Positions 1 through 5,058 of a DNA stretch of 5,874 nucleotides are shown piece by piece (the first letter of the stretch is position 1; the number at the start of each line of letters is the position of its first letter). This DNA comes from Planctomycetota bacterium (GTDB lineage: Bacteria; Planctomycetota; Brocadiia; SM23-32): contig JAUVVP010000159.1 in assembly GCA_030604585.1 (NCBI GenBank), positions 1-5,874 on the forward strand, read 5' to 3'. A model generated the notes under the pieces. It had not been told where the DNA came from. It did not search any database and saw only the letters and a program-made list of their open reading frames with translations. The translations under genes were made by a program, and so were the position numbers.

Positions 1-59
1 AGGGAAGACGCCGGCAGCACCGGCCAGGAACGGCAGTGACACCCCGTTCTCTTCTCGGA

Positions 60-128
60 TCAGCCCTCTCGGGACACCCCGGGGCGACTCGGGACTCGAA
101 ACCCGACGTCTGCGGTCGTCTGCGAACC
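60..128 (-). other. Possible C-terminal tail of an unrelated gene (formylglycine-generating-enzyme-like ending)
   Basis: Once TrpE similarity stops, a different minus-strand frame reads GSQTTADVGFRVPSRP and ends at a TGA at 62-60. The ending 'D-V-G-F-R-V' a few residues before the stop resembles the C-terminal 'GFRV/GFRC' strand of formylglycine-generating enzyme (SUMF1/PvdO-type) domains, which are common in Planctomycetes and relatives. Only about 22 residues are visible and no start or catalytic region is present, so the family is a guess. It may equally be non-coding sequence or an artefact of a chimeric join. I see nothing I can call in bases 1-59. Confidence 0.2.
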
Positions 129-130
129 GC

Positions 131-205
131 ATCGGCGGCCAGCTCCTCGTCCTCCTTGTCGTCGGCGCCTCGGCGGCGCGTGCCCGCGATAGGTCTGACC
201 GTCAC
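131..205 (-). pseudogene. trpE: Remnant of trpE beyond an in-frame stop
   Basis: Directly after the TAG that ends the trpE reading frame, the same frame continues with clear TrpE sequence: VTVRPIAGTRRRG followed by an acidic stretch ending ELAAD. In intact TrpE proteins this segment follows 'SSPEVMVRVE-x-x-K' without a break. The stop therefore replaces one codon, most simply a Lys AAG or Gln CAG. After the Asp codon at 133-131 the frame turns into Arg/Pro-rich sequence with no TrpE features, whereas the family would continue with 'LLADPKERAEH...LVDLGRND'. The rest of the catalytic domain is absent from the window. Confidence 0.7.
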
Positions 206-1117
206 CTATCGGTTTTCCACCCTGACCATGACCTCGGGGGAGGAGCCGATCAGCGCCAGGTCGTCGAACCTCAGGTAGAACATGTACGGCGAGGGGTTGA
301 TGACCCGCAGCGCCCGGTAGATGTCGAACGACGGGGCGCTGGTCGCCGTCATGAGGCGCTGGGAGGGCACCACCTGAAAGATGTCCCCCGCGACGATGTA
401 CTCCTTGGCCTTTTCGACAGCCGTCAGATAGTCGGCCCGCTCGAAGTTGGACTCGTACTGCTGTGTGACCTCGCCGGCCGGCTCGATGTCGTCGGTGACG
501 GTCGGCAGCGGCCGGCGGAGCTTGTCTATGACGCGGTCGATCCTCTGCGTGGCCTCGCGGTAGGCGGCGTCGGGCGTCATACCGTCCGTGCGCTGGCTGC
601 ACACCACCCGCAGGGTCTTGTTGAGGTGGTCGAAGATGAGTATCTCGTCGTAGAACATGTAGAAGACGTCCGGCAGGCCCCGGTCGTCCGGCGGGCAGTC
701 CGGCAGGTGTTCGATGAAGCGCACCACGTCGTAGGCCATGTAGCCGACCGCCCCGCAAGAGAACCTGGGCAGGCCCTCCAGCGGCGCGAACGAGAACTTG
801 CCGAGATACGCGCGGAACTCGTCCAGGGGGTTCTCGGCCTCCCAGGCCCGCGTCTGCGCGTCTTCCCGAATCTCGACCTGATGGCCCGTGCTCCTGAACA
901 GGGCGAAGGGGGAGCTGCCCAGGAAGCAATAGCGTCCGATCTTCTCCGGCCCGGCGGCGCTCTCCAGCAGGAAGCCGTAGGGGCCGGAGGCGATCTTCTG
1001 GAAGGCGAGCACCGGCGTCATCGTGTCCGCCATGAGCTGGCGGTAGACCGGCACCACGTTGCCGCGCTCGAAAAGCCGGCGGAACTCCTCGAAGCTCGGA
1101 TGGTACTGGTGTTTCAT
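206..1117 (-). CDS. trpE: Anthranilate synthase component I, truncated by an in-frame amber stop
   Basis: TrpE converts chorismate plus glutamine-derived ammonia to anthranilate, the first step of tryptophan synthesis, in a complex with TrpG. The N-terminal domain is complete. It has the start-proximal 'PSFEEFRRLFERGNVVPVYR', the tryptophan feedback-binding LLES motif at residues 50-53, and GAVGYMAYDVVR near 122-133. The chorismate-binding domain begins at about 225 and includes 'GDIFQVVPSQR' at 244-254 and 'NPSPYMFYL' at 274-282. The frame stops after 303 residues at a TAG (208-206); normal TrpE is about 490-510 residues, so the catalytic C-terminal half is missing. The ATG at 1117 is chosen because it gives the usual family N-terminus; a GTG at 1147 would add ten residues. 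No convincing promoter or strong Shine-Dalgarno site was seen for this strand. The family call is secure; whether the gene is truly dead or the stop is a sequence error is open. Confidence 0.88.
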   Translation of the reverse strand: MKHQYHPSFEEFRRLFERGNVVPVYRQLMADTMTPVLAFQKIASGPYGFLLESAAGPEKIGRYCFLGSSPFALFRSTGHQVEIREDAQTRAWEAENPLDEFRAYLGKFSFAPLEGLPRFSCGAVGYMAYDVVRFIEHLPDCPPDDRGLPDVFYMFYDEILIFDHLNKTLRVVCSQRTDGMTPDAAYREATQRIDRVIDKLRRPLPTVTDDIEPAGEVTQQYESNFERADYLTAVEKAKEYIVAGDIFQVVPSQRLMTATSAPSFDIYRALRVINPSPYMFYLRFDDLALIGSSPEVMVRVENR

Positions 1118-1178
1118 GGTATCGGCGTCCCGAGGATTGAACAGCACGAGTGCCCTGCCGCGCGCGGAGGTGTTTCCC

Positions 1179-1208
1179 TTGCAATGGCGGCGGCGCCGTG
1201 CATAGAAT
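1179..1208 (+). promoter_or_regulatory. Probable sigma-70-type promoter for the small membrane-protein gene
   Basis: TTGCAA (1179-1184) and TAGAAT (1203-1208) are separated by 18 bases on the plus strand. This matches the sigma-70 consensus at 4 of 6 and 5 of 6 positions. A start of transcription near 1215 would leave about 65 untranslated bases before the ATG at 1280. The site lies in the gap of about 160 bases between trpE and the divergent plus-strand gene. No matching minus-strand promoter was convincing. Confidence 0.5.
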
Positions 1209-1279
1209 CAGCGAATGTGGCAATCGCTACGGCCTGCCACTCGCTGACCGCTGTCTTCTTTTTTCGGAAGGATGAGTCC

Positions 1280-1612
1280 ATGGTTGCTTACATCGTCGGC
1301 ATGATCATCGGAGCCGTGTGCCTGGTCTTTCCCCTGGCTTACATGATGCACATTGACTCGTGCGTGCTTCAGGTCCTCACGGTTGAGAGCCTCGCCGTCG
1401 AGGATTTCCTCGCCCATACGAGCTACGGCCTCGCCTATGCGACTGCCGTTGTCGGGGCCGTCGTCCTTCTTGCCAGCACTGTCCTGGTGACCATTACCGG
1501 CTTCTTGCAGCTCAAAGAACGCCGCCTGAAGCTGCAAGAGGTCCCGGGCGCTCCGCCGGCGCTTCCGCCGAACGAAGAGCCGCCGGACCTGACGCAGCAC
1601 GACCAGGGCTGA
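1280..1612 (+). CDS. Small two-helix membrane protein of unknown function
   Basis: This 110-residue protein is the only gene on the plus strand. I do not recognise a family. The ATG at 1280 is preceded by GGAAGGA seven bases upstream, a good ribosome-binding site, which favours it over the much longer upstream-open frame that runs antisense through trpE. Two hydrophobic segments are visible, at about residues 3-22 and 50-76. Between them lies an acidic loop (VESLAVEDFLAHTS), and after them a charged helix-like stretch (LQLKERRLKLQEV) and a Pro/Glu-rich tail from about 88 to 110. Single cysteines occur at 14 and 28. Both ends are probably on the same side of the membrane. The gene converges on leuA, with 85 bases between their stops. 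Nothing in the context assigns a job. Confidence 0.75.
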   Translation: MVAYIVGMIIGAVCLVFPLAYMMHIDSCVLQVLTVESLAVEDFLAHTSYGLAYATAVVGAVVLLASTVLVTITGFLQLKERRLKLQEVPGAPPALPPNEEPPDLTQHDQG

Positions 1613-1639
1613 CAGCGCGGCGGACACAGCGCTGGTTTT
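1613..1639 (+). terminator. Weak candidate terminator after the small membrane-protein gene
   Basis: CAGCGC (1613-1618) and GCGCTG (1629-1634) can form a 6-bp GC-rich stem with a 10-base loop, followed by GGTTTTG. It starts directly after the TGA of the upstream gene, in the convergent gap before the leuA stop. The loop is long and the T-tract only four bases, so this is tentative. Confidence 0.3.
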
Positions 1640-1697
1640 GCCCGTCTTTCGCGTGCGTCAGCCATGTCCCGCGCTGGCTCATTGCCGTTGCGTGGCA

Positions 1698-3245
1698 TCA
1701 CATGCCGTGCAGTTTCTCCTCTGGCTGTGCGCCGTTGCGCATGCGCTTGACGAGGCGGTTGACGGCGGCCACGTAGGCGAGGGCGCTCGCCTCGATGATG
1801 TCCGTCCTGGCGGCGCGTCCGCGTTCGCTGAAACCGTTGGACGCGATCTCAAGCGCGACCTCTCCCATTGCGTCCTTGCCGCCCGTGATGGCGTGGATGC
1901 TGTAATCGCGCAGCTCGCAGCGTATGCCCGTTATGCGGTCTATGGCCCGGTAGACGGCGTCAATCGGCCCGTCGCCTATGGCGGCATCGGTCTTGACGCC
2001 TTCCTCGGCCACGTCCACCGAGACCGTCGCCGTCGGCGTCACGTCCATTCCGCTGGTGGTATGTAGGCCGACCAGTTTGAAGATCTCGGGCACCTCTTCG
2101 ACCTCTTCGCGCACCAGGGCCTCAATGTCCTCGTCGTAGATCTCCTTCTTCTTGTCGGCCAGCCGCTTGAACTCGTCGAAGGCGTGATCCAGATGCCGCT
2201 CGTCCAGGTGGATGCCCAGCTCCTCCAGGCGGGTGCGGAAGGCATGCCGGCCGCTGTGCTTGCCCAGCACCAGGTGGCCGCTCGCCAGGCCGATGTCCTC
2301 CGGGCGCATGATCTCGTAGGTGCTCTTCTTCTTCAGGATGCCGTCCTGGTGTACGCCGGCCTCATGTGCAAAGGCGTTGCGCCCCACGACGGCCTTGTTG
2401 GGCGGCACCTGGACGCCCGTTACGGTGCTCACCAGGCGGCTGGCATTCATGATCTGCCGCGTGTTGATGTCCGTCTCCACGCCGAAGAAGTCCCTGCGGG
2501 TCGCAATGCCCATGACGACCTCTTCGAGGGAGCAGTTCCCCGCGCGCTCGCCCAGGCCGTTGACCGTGCACTCGACCTGGCGGGCGCCGGCCTTCACCGC
2601 CGCCAGCGAATTGGCGACGGCCATCCCCAGGTCGTCGTGACAGTGCACGCTGATCACGGCCCGCTCGATGTTGCCGACCTTCGAGATGAGCATCTCTATC
2701 AGCTCGGCGAACTGCGCGGGCACGGCGTAGCCCACGGTGTCCGGGATGTTGATCGTCGTGGCGCCCGCGTCAATGGCAGCCTCCACTACCTCGCGCAGGA
2801 ACTCGGGTTCGGTGCGGGAGGCATCCTCCGGGCTGAACTCCACGTCCGTACGATAGCTCAGCGCCCTCCTTATGCCGTCCGTGGCCAGCTTGATGATCTC
2901 CGCGCGGCCCTTCTTGAGCTTGTGCTCTCGATGGATCTTGCTGGTGGCCAGGAAGACGTGGATGCGGCCCTTTTCCGCGCCCTCGAGGGCCTCGCCGGCG
3001 CGGTCAATGTCCGCCTCGACGCACCGCGCCAGGGCTGCCACCGTTGGCTTCGATACGCTTCTGCTCACCTGCCGGACGCTTTCGAAATCGCCGGGCGAGG
3101 CGATGGGGAAGCCGGCCTCGATGACGTCCACGTTCAGGCGCTCGAGCTGCTGAGCGACGCGGACCTTCTCTTCCAGCGTCATCGAGCAACCGGGCGCCTG
3201 TTCGCCATCCCTCAACGTCGTGTCGAAGATTATTATGCGTTCCAT
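1698..3245 (-). CDS. leuA: 2-isopropylmalate synthase
   Basis: LeuA condenses acetyl-CoA with 2-oxoisovalerate to 2-isopropylmalate, the committed step of leucine synthesis, in the cytoplasm. The 515-residue product has the full long-form layout. The HMGL-type TIM barrel begins with FDTTLRDGEQAPG (7-19). Metal ligands include D8 and the HCH pair at 201-203, and the GNGxG-like region is NGLGERAGNCSLEE (229-242). A linker and (sub)domain follow with HEAGVHQDGI (294-303). The C-terminal allosteric leucine-binding domain runs from about 385 to 505, with GDGPIDA (425-431) and GGKDAMGEV (455-463). The ATG at 3245 gives the family start MERIIIFDTTLRDGEQ, with GAGG just upstream at very short spacing. 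An ATG at 3290 would add 15 unconserved residues and has no ribosome site. Expression is very probably controlled by the attenuator between 3463 and 3302. Neither ilv genes nor leuBCD are in the window. Confidence 0.96.
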   Translation of the reverse strand: MERIIIFDTTLRDGEQAPGCSMTLEEKVRVAQQLERLNVDVIEAGFPIASPGDFESVRQVSRSVSKPTVAALARCVEADIDRAGEALEGAEKGRIHVFLATSKIHREHKLKKGRAEIIKLATDGIRRALSYRTDVEFSPEDASRTEPEFLREVVEAAIDAGATTINIPDTVGYAVPAQFAELIEMLISKVGNIERAVISVHCHDDLGMAVANSLAAVKAGARQVECTVNGLGERAGNCSLEEVVMGIATRRDFFGVETDINTRQIMNASRLVSTVTGVQVPPNKAVVGRNAFAHEAGVHQDGILKKKSTYEIMRPEDIGLASGHLVLGKHSGRHAFRTRLEELGIHLDERHLDHAFDEFKRLADKKKEIYDEDIEALVREEVEEVPEIFKLVGLHTTSGMDVTPTATVSVDVAEEGVKTDAAIGDGPIDAVYRAIDRITGIRCELRDYSIHAITGGKDAMGEVALEIASNGFSERGRAARTDIIEASALAYVAAVNRLVKRMRNGAQPEEKLHGM

Positions 3246-3301
3246 GTCCTCACTCGCTTCCGTGCTCTGCGCGACCCGCCGAGGCCGCATTCAAAGGAGG
3301 C

Positions 3302-3340
3302 AAAAGAAAAAGCCCCGCAGCCGCTTGAGGCTGCAGGGCT
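3302..3340 (-). terminator. Intrinsic terminator of the leuA attenuator
   Basis: On the minus strand, AGCCC-T-GCAGCC (3340-3329) pairs with GGCTGC-G-GGGCT (3322-3311). This makes a 12-position stem with 11 pairs, one internal T/G position (a possible wobble pair in RNA), and a 6-base loop TCAAGC. The stem is followed at once by TTTTTCTTTT (3310-3301). This is a strong Rho-independent terminator, but it lies between the leuA promoter and leuA itself, about 65 bases before the leuA ATG. It is therefore an attenuator rather than an end-of-operon signal. Confidence 0.9.
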
Positions 3341-3387
3341 CGAACTTCCCGAACTACGAAACGGACGCGGACCCTCCCCGCCTCAAG
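3324..3387 (-). promoter_or_regulatory. Antiterminator pairing of the leuA attenuator
   Basis: CTTGAGGC (3387-3380), which contains the UGA stop of the leader peptide, is an exact 8-base complement of GCCTCAAG (3331-3324). The latter forms the top of the terminator's 5' arm and its loop. A further AGGG (3374-3371 region) can pair with CCCT (3338-3335) across a small internal loop. The two structures are mutually exclusive. A ribosome sitting on the leader stop codon would cover the 5' arm and let the terminator form. A ribosome stalled on the upstream Leu codons would leave the arm free and allow read-through into leuA. Confidence 0.75.
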
Positions 3388-3463
3388 ACCCTGGCCAGCG
3401 CCAGGGTAGAGCGAGCCACAATAGGGCGAGGCTCACGACGGGTCGGACCACTTTGCGTTCCAT
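3383..3463 (-). CDS. Leucine-rich leader peptide controlling leuA
   Basis: This 26-codon frame begins at the ATG 3463 with MERKVV and contains the run LALLWLAL at residues 12-19, five leucines in eight codons, then ends at UGA 3385-3383. The leucine codons are CTC, CTA, TTG, CTC and CTA. None is CTG, the codon expected to dominate in GC-rich DNA; rare codons of this kind are typical of amino-acid leader peptides such as the enteric leuL. There are also four valines (5, 6, 9, 10) and three tryptophans. It lies between the promoter and the attenuator hairpins, and its stop codon is inside the antiterminator arm. No Shine-Dalgarno site is visible; the predicted RNA start lies only a few bases upstream, so translation may be leaderless. 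The peptide's role would be in the act of translation, not as a product. Confidence 0.8.
   Translation of the reverse strand: MERKVVRPVVSLALLWLALPWRWPGS
3388..3407 (-). promoter_or_regulatory. Leader hairpin (pause or protector stem) in the leuA attenuator
   Basis: ACCCTGGC and GCCAGGGT form a perfect 8-bp stem closed by the 4-base loop GCTG. The hairpin begins in the last base of the final Leu codon of the leader peptide and ends right beside the antiterminator arm at 3387. This is where a transcriptional pause hairpin (the '1:2' structure of enteric attenuators) is expected. A ribosome stalled at the last Leu codons would overlap its 5' arm. Confidence 0.65.
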
Positions 3464-3472
3464 AATACAGGG

Positions 3473-3502
3473 ATTATACGCGACCGGGCACGACAATGTC
3501 AA
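3473..3502 (-). promoter_or_regulatory. Near-consensus sigma-70 promoter for the leuA leader
   Basis: The minus strand reads TTGACA (3502-3497), an 18-base spacer, and TATAAT (3478-3473), so both hexamers match the consensus perfectly. Transcription should begin about 5-7 bases after the -10 box, near 3468-3466, only 3-5 bases before the leader-peptide ATG. The promoter lies about 120 bases beyond the hgcB stop, so leuA does not depend on read-through from the hgc operon. Confidence 0.88.
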
Positions 3503-3594
3503 GCGCAGAACCGCGCGCAAGGAACGCCGGACCCGCCGGCGCCGATGAAGTTCTGCACGTTCCCGCAGGCCCACCCCGCGACGGAGCGCTGCGT

Positions 3595-3622
3595 CCTGGT
3601 CCTCAGTCGCAAGGGGACGAGG
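3595..3622 (-). other. Hairpin directly after the hgcB stop codon
   Basis: CCTCGTCCCC (3622-3613) and GAGGACCAGG (3604-3595) can pair at 8 of 10 positions around an 8-base loop, starting two bases after the hgcB TGA. There is no T-tract, so it is not a standard intrinsic terminator. It might protect the 3' end of the message or have no role. A second GC stem (CGCCGG/CCGGCG, 3525-3541) farther down also lacks a T-tract. Confidence 0.3.
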
Positions 3623-3624
3623 TG

Positions 3625-3894
3625 TCAGCACGCGGGCCCCGCTCCCCGCAGACGGCGTGAGAGGACCGCGGCAGCGCAGCCCACGCCGGCCCGGACGGAC
3701 AGCGCCTCGGCCGGGCAGTTCTGCGCGCAGGCGCCGCACTCCATGCAGGCGTCGCGGTCAACTATCCGGGTCTGACCGTTCTCGACGGCGAAGACCGCGT
3801 GCGGGCATACGAGCGCGCACATGCCGCACCCGACGCACTTCTCGTCATCCAGCGCCAGCGTCACCACGTTCGGCAGGTATCGCAACCGGGCCAC
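3625..3894 (-). CDS. hgcB: HgcB, 2[4Fe-4S] ferredoxin of mercury methylation
   Basis: HgcB is the ferredoxin partner of HgcA; it is thought to return the corrinoid cofactor to the Co(I) state and to help hand over Hg(II). The 89-residue product has two cluster motifs, CVGCGMCALVCP (20-31) and CMECGACAQNCP (50-61), and the conserved extra cysteine in GVGCAA at residue 73. The GTG at 3894 has GGGAGG five bases upstream and gives the family-typical start MARLRYLPNVVTL, with 19 residues before the first Cys. A GTG at 3924, overlapping the hgcA stop as GTGA, would add ten residues and is a real alternative. The protein ends GPAC, a single terminal Cys where known HgcB proteins carry a vicinal Cys pair. 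It is the last gene of the operon, 26 bases after hgcA. Confidence 0.92.
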   Translation of the reverse strand: MARLRYLPNVVTLALDDEKCVGCGMCALVCPHAVFAVENGQTRIVDRDACMECGACAQNCPAEALSVRAGVGCAAAVLSRRLRGAGPAC

Positions 3895-3920
3895 GGCGGC
3901 CTCCCGTTCTGGATTCGCCT

Positions 3921-5048
3921 TCACATAAACCGTCCGACCAGCCACAGGGCCGCGCCGACGACGCCGCACGCGATCTGGATGGGCACGGCAACCCGCGTCT
4001 CTCGCAGGACGCCCGACAGGGACGTGTAGGTCGAGGCCCCTGTGAAGTTCATCGCCATGAAGCTCGCCACCGCCGGCATGATGAGAAACCAAGCCGCCGC
4101 CGTCGGCCAGTTACCGAACAAGCCCCCGTATGCCCACTCGTAGGACGCGGCGCACAGGAACAGCGCCAGGCCGACCCACGCGCCCTTGGCCGAGAACGAC
4201 CGGCCGGGCAGCCAGGGAAGCAGCGCCGCGGTCAGAACCATACCGGCCAGCCACGCACTCAGCAGCAGCAAGACCGACCGCGAACCGACTGCCATCGCCC
4301 GCGCTGAAGAGTAACCCCCGGGCCCGAGCCCTGAGAGCAGCAGGAGACACGCACCCAGGAAAAGGGCGCGCCTAGCTGACCCCACCAGTTCCACAGGGAC
4401 GAGCGCCACGCGGTCGCGCAGAGGGAACCGCACGCGCCGCATCTCGGCGGTGGCCTGCATCCCGGCGTCCAGGAACGCGGGCAGGTCCTCCGCTCGCACC
4501 GGGCCGTAGACGACCCGGAACCCGCTGCGCCGCTTCACTTCGTGCGCGCTCACGCCCGTGGCCCCAAGCTGCGGCAGTATCAGTGTCCGGTGCTCCACCA
4601 CCTCGCCGAGCCGAACCGCATCGAGGCGGCCGACGACCTCGTCCGTGCCGAAAGTGCCCTTGCCCGCCGCGCACCAGACGTTGATGCCGCGCGTGTCGAG
4701 CACCATAATCCAGGCGTCGCGCCCGCCCAACTGAGAGCGCAGCCGGTCGAAGCTCATCTTGTAGTTCGCTGAGACCAGCACCGGCGAAACCGGCGCGGGA
4801 GTGCCCACTGCATACAGGCCCGGCTCCACCGCATAGTGCATCCGGCCCATCGCCCAGCGCGCCTTCCACGAGCCCAGCTTGTCGGTGAAACGCAGTTCCG
4901 TCGCCACCCGCGGGACCTCTCCGACGGCCGTGCTCACCGTGCCGACGACGTAGGGTGCTTCGATTGGCCGGCGCTGCGCTTCGGACGCCGGCGCAGCGTC
5001 CCCGGCGGACGCGCAGCAACCGGAAGTCGCAAGTCTCGGCCCAGTCAT
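3921..5048 (-). CDS. hgcA: HgcA, corrinoid membrane protein of mercury methylation
   Basis: HgcA transfers a methyl group from its corrinoid cofactor to Hg(II), forming methylmercury; it needs HgcB. The 375-residue product has the diagnostic cap-helix motif NVWCAAGK at 123-130, preceded by VLDTRGI and followed by GTFGTDEVV. C126 is the cysteine that acts as the lower cobalt ligand in this family. The cytoplasmic corrinoid domain (about 35-220, including LILPQLGATGVSAHEVKRRS) is followed by about five membrane helices, near 228-240, 256-276, 288-303, 317-333 and 352-371. This is the expected HgcA topology. The first 30 residues are poorly conserved and carry vicinal cysteines at 11-12. The ATG at 5048 lies ten bases after the stop of the CcdA-like gene, so the two are surely co-transcribed. 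The Shine-Dalgarno site is weak (GAGAG). No frameshift or missing key residue was seen. Confidence 0.96.
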   Translation of the reverse strand: MTGPRLATSGCCASAGDAAPASEAQRRPIEAPYVVGTVSTAVGEVPRVATELRFTDKLGSWKARWAMGRMHYAVEPGLYAVGTPAPVSPVLVSANYKMSFDRLRSQLGGRDAWIMVLDTRGINVWCAAGKGTFGTDEVVGRLDAVRLGEVVEHRTLILPQLGATGVSAHEVKRRSGFRVVYGPVRAEDLPAFLDAGMQATAEMRRVRFPLRDRVALVPVELVGSARRALFLGACLLLLSGLGPGGYSSARAMAVGSRSVLLLLSAWLAGMVLTAALLPWLPGRSFSAKGAWVGLALFLCAASYEWAYGGLFGNWPTAAAWFLIMPAVASFMAMNFTGASTYTSLSGVLRETRVAVPIQIACGVVGAALWLVGRFM

Positions 5049-5058
5049 CGCCGGTCTC

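Noticed and set aside
60..1223. A 387-codon minus-strand frame overlapping trpE in another phase
   Set aside because: It is Arg/Gly/Pro-rich with no domain and lies over the real TrpE frame; only its last 22 residues, beyond the trpE break, were kept as a weak feature.
1185..1260. A minus-strand promoter for trpE
   Set aside because: Candidate -10-like sequences (for example TTCTAT) lack a -35 box at workable spacing.
626..1279. The upstream part of the plus-strand frame that continues into the small membrane protein
   Set aside because: It is antisense to trpE; the ATG at 1280 with GGAAGGA seven bases upstream is the convincing start.
3294..3300. AAAGGAGG on the plus strand looking like a ribosome-binding site
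   Set aside because: No plausible coding frame follows it; the leuA attenuator terminator lies there instead.
3525..3541. CGCCGG/CCGGCG stem after hgcB as an operon terminator
   Set aside because: The stem is only six pairs and no T-tract follows; not enough to call a terminator.
2184..3548. A 454-codon open frame on the plus strand, antisense to leuA and its leader
   Set aside because: leuA on the opposite strand is unmistakable; long antisense frames are common in GC-rich coding DNA and this one has no recognisable domain and an unusual His/Arg/Ala-rich composition.
3464..3739. The minus-strand frame upstream of, and continuous with, the leucine leader peptide
   Set aside because: This part precedes the promoter and overlaps hgcB in another phase; only the part from the ATG at 3463 follows the transcription start.
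3657..4307. A 216-codon plus-strand frame antisense to hgcB and hgcA
   Set aside because: Extremely Arg/Pro-rich shadow of two well-identified genes.
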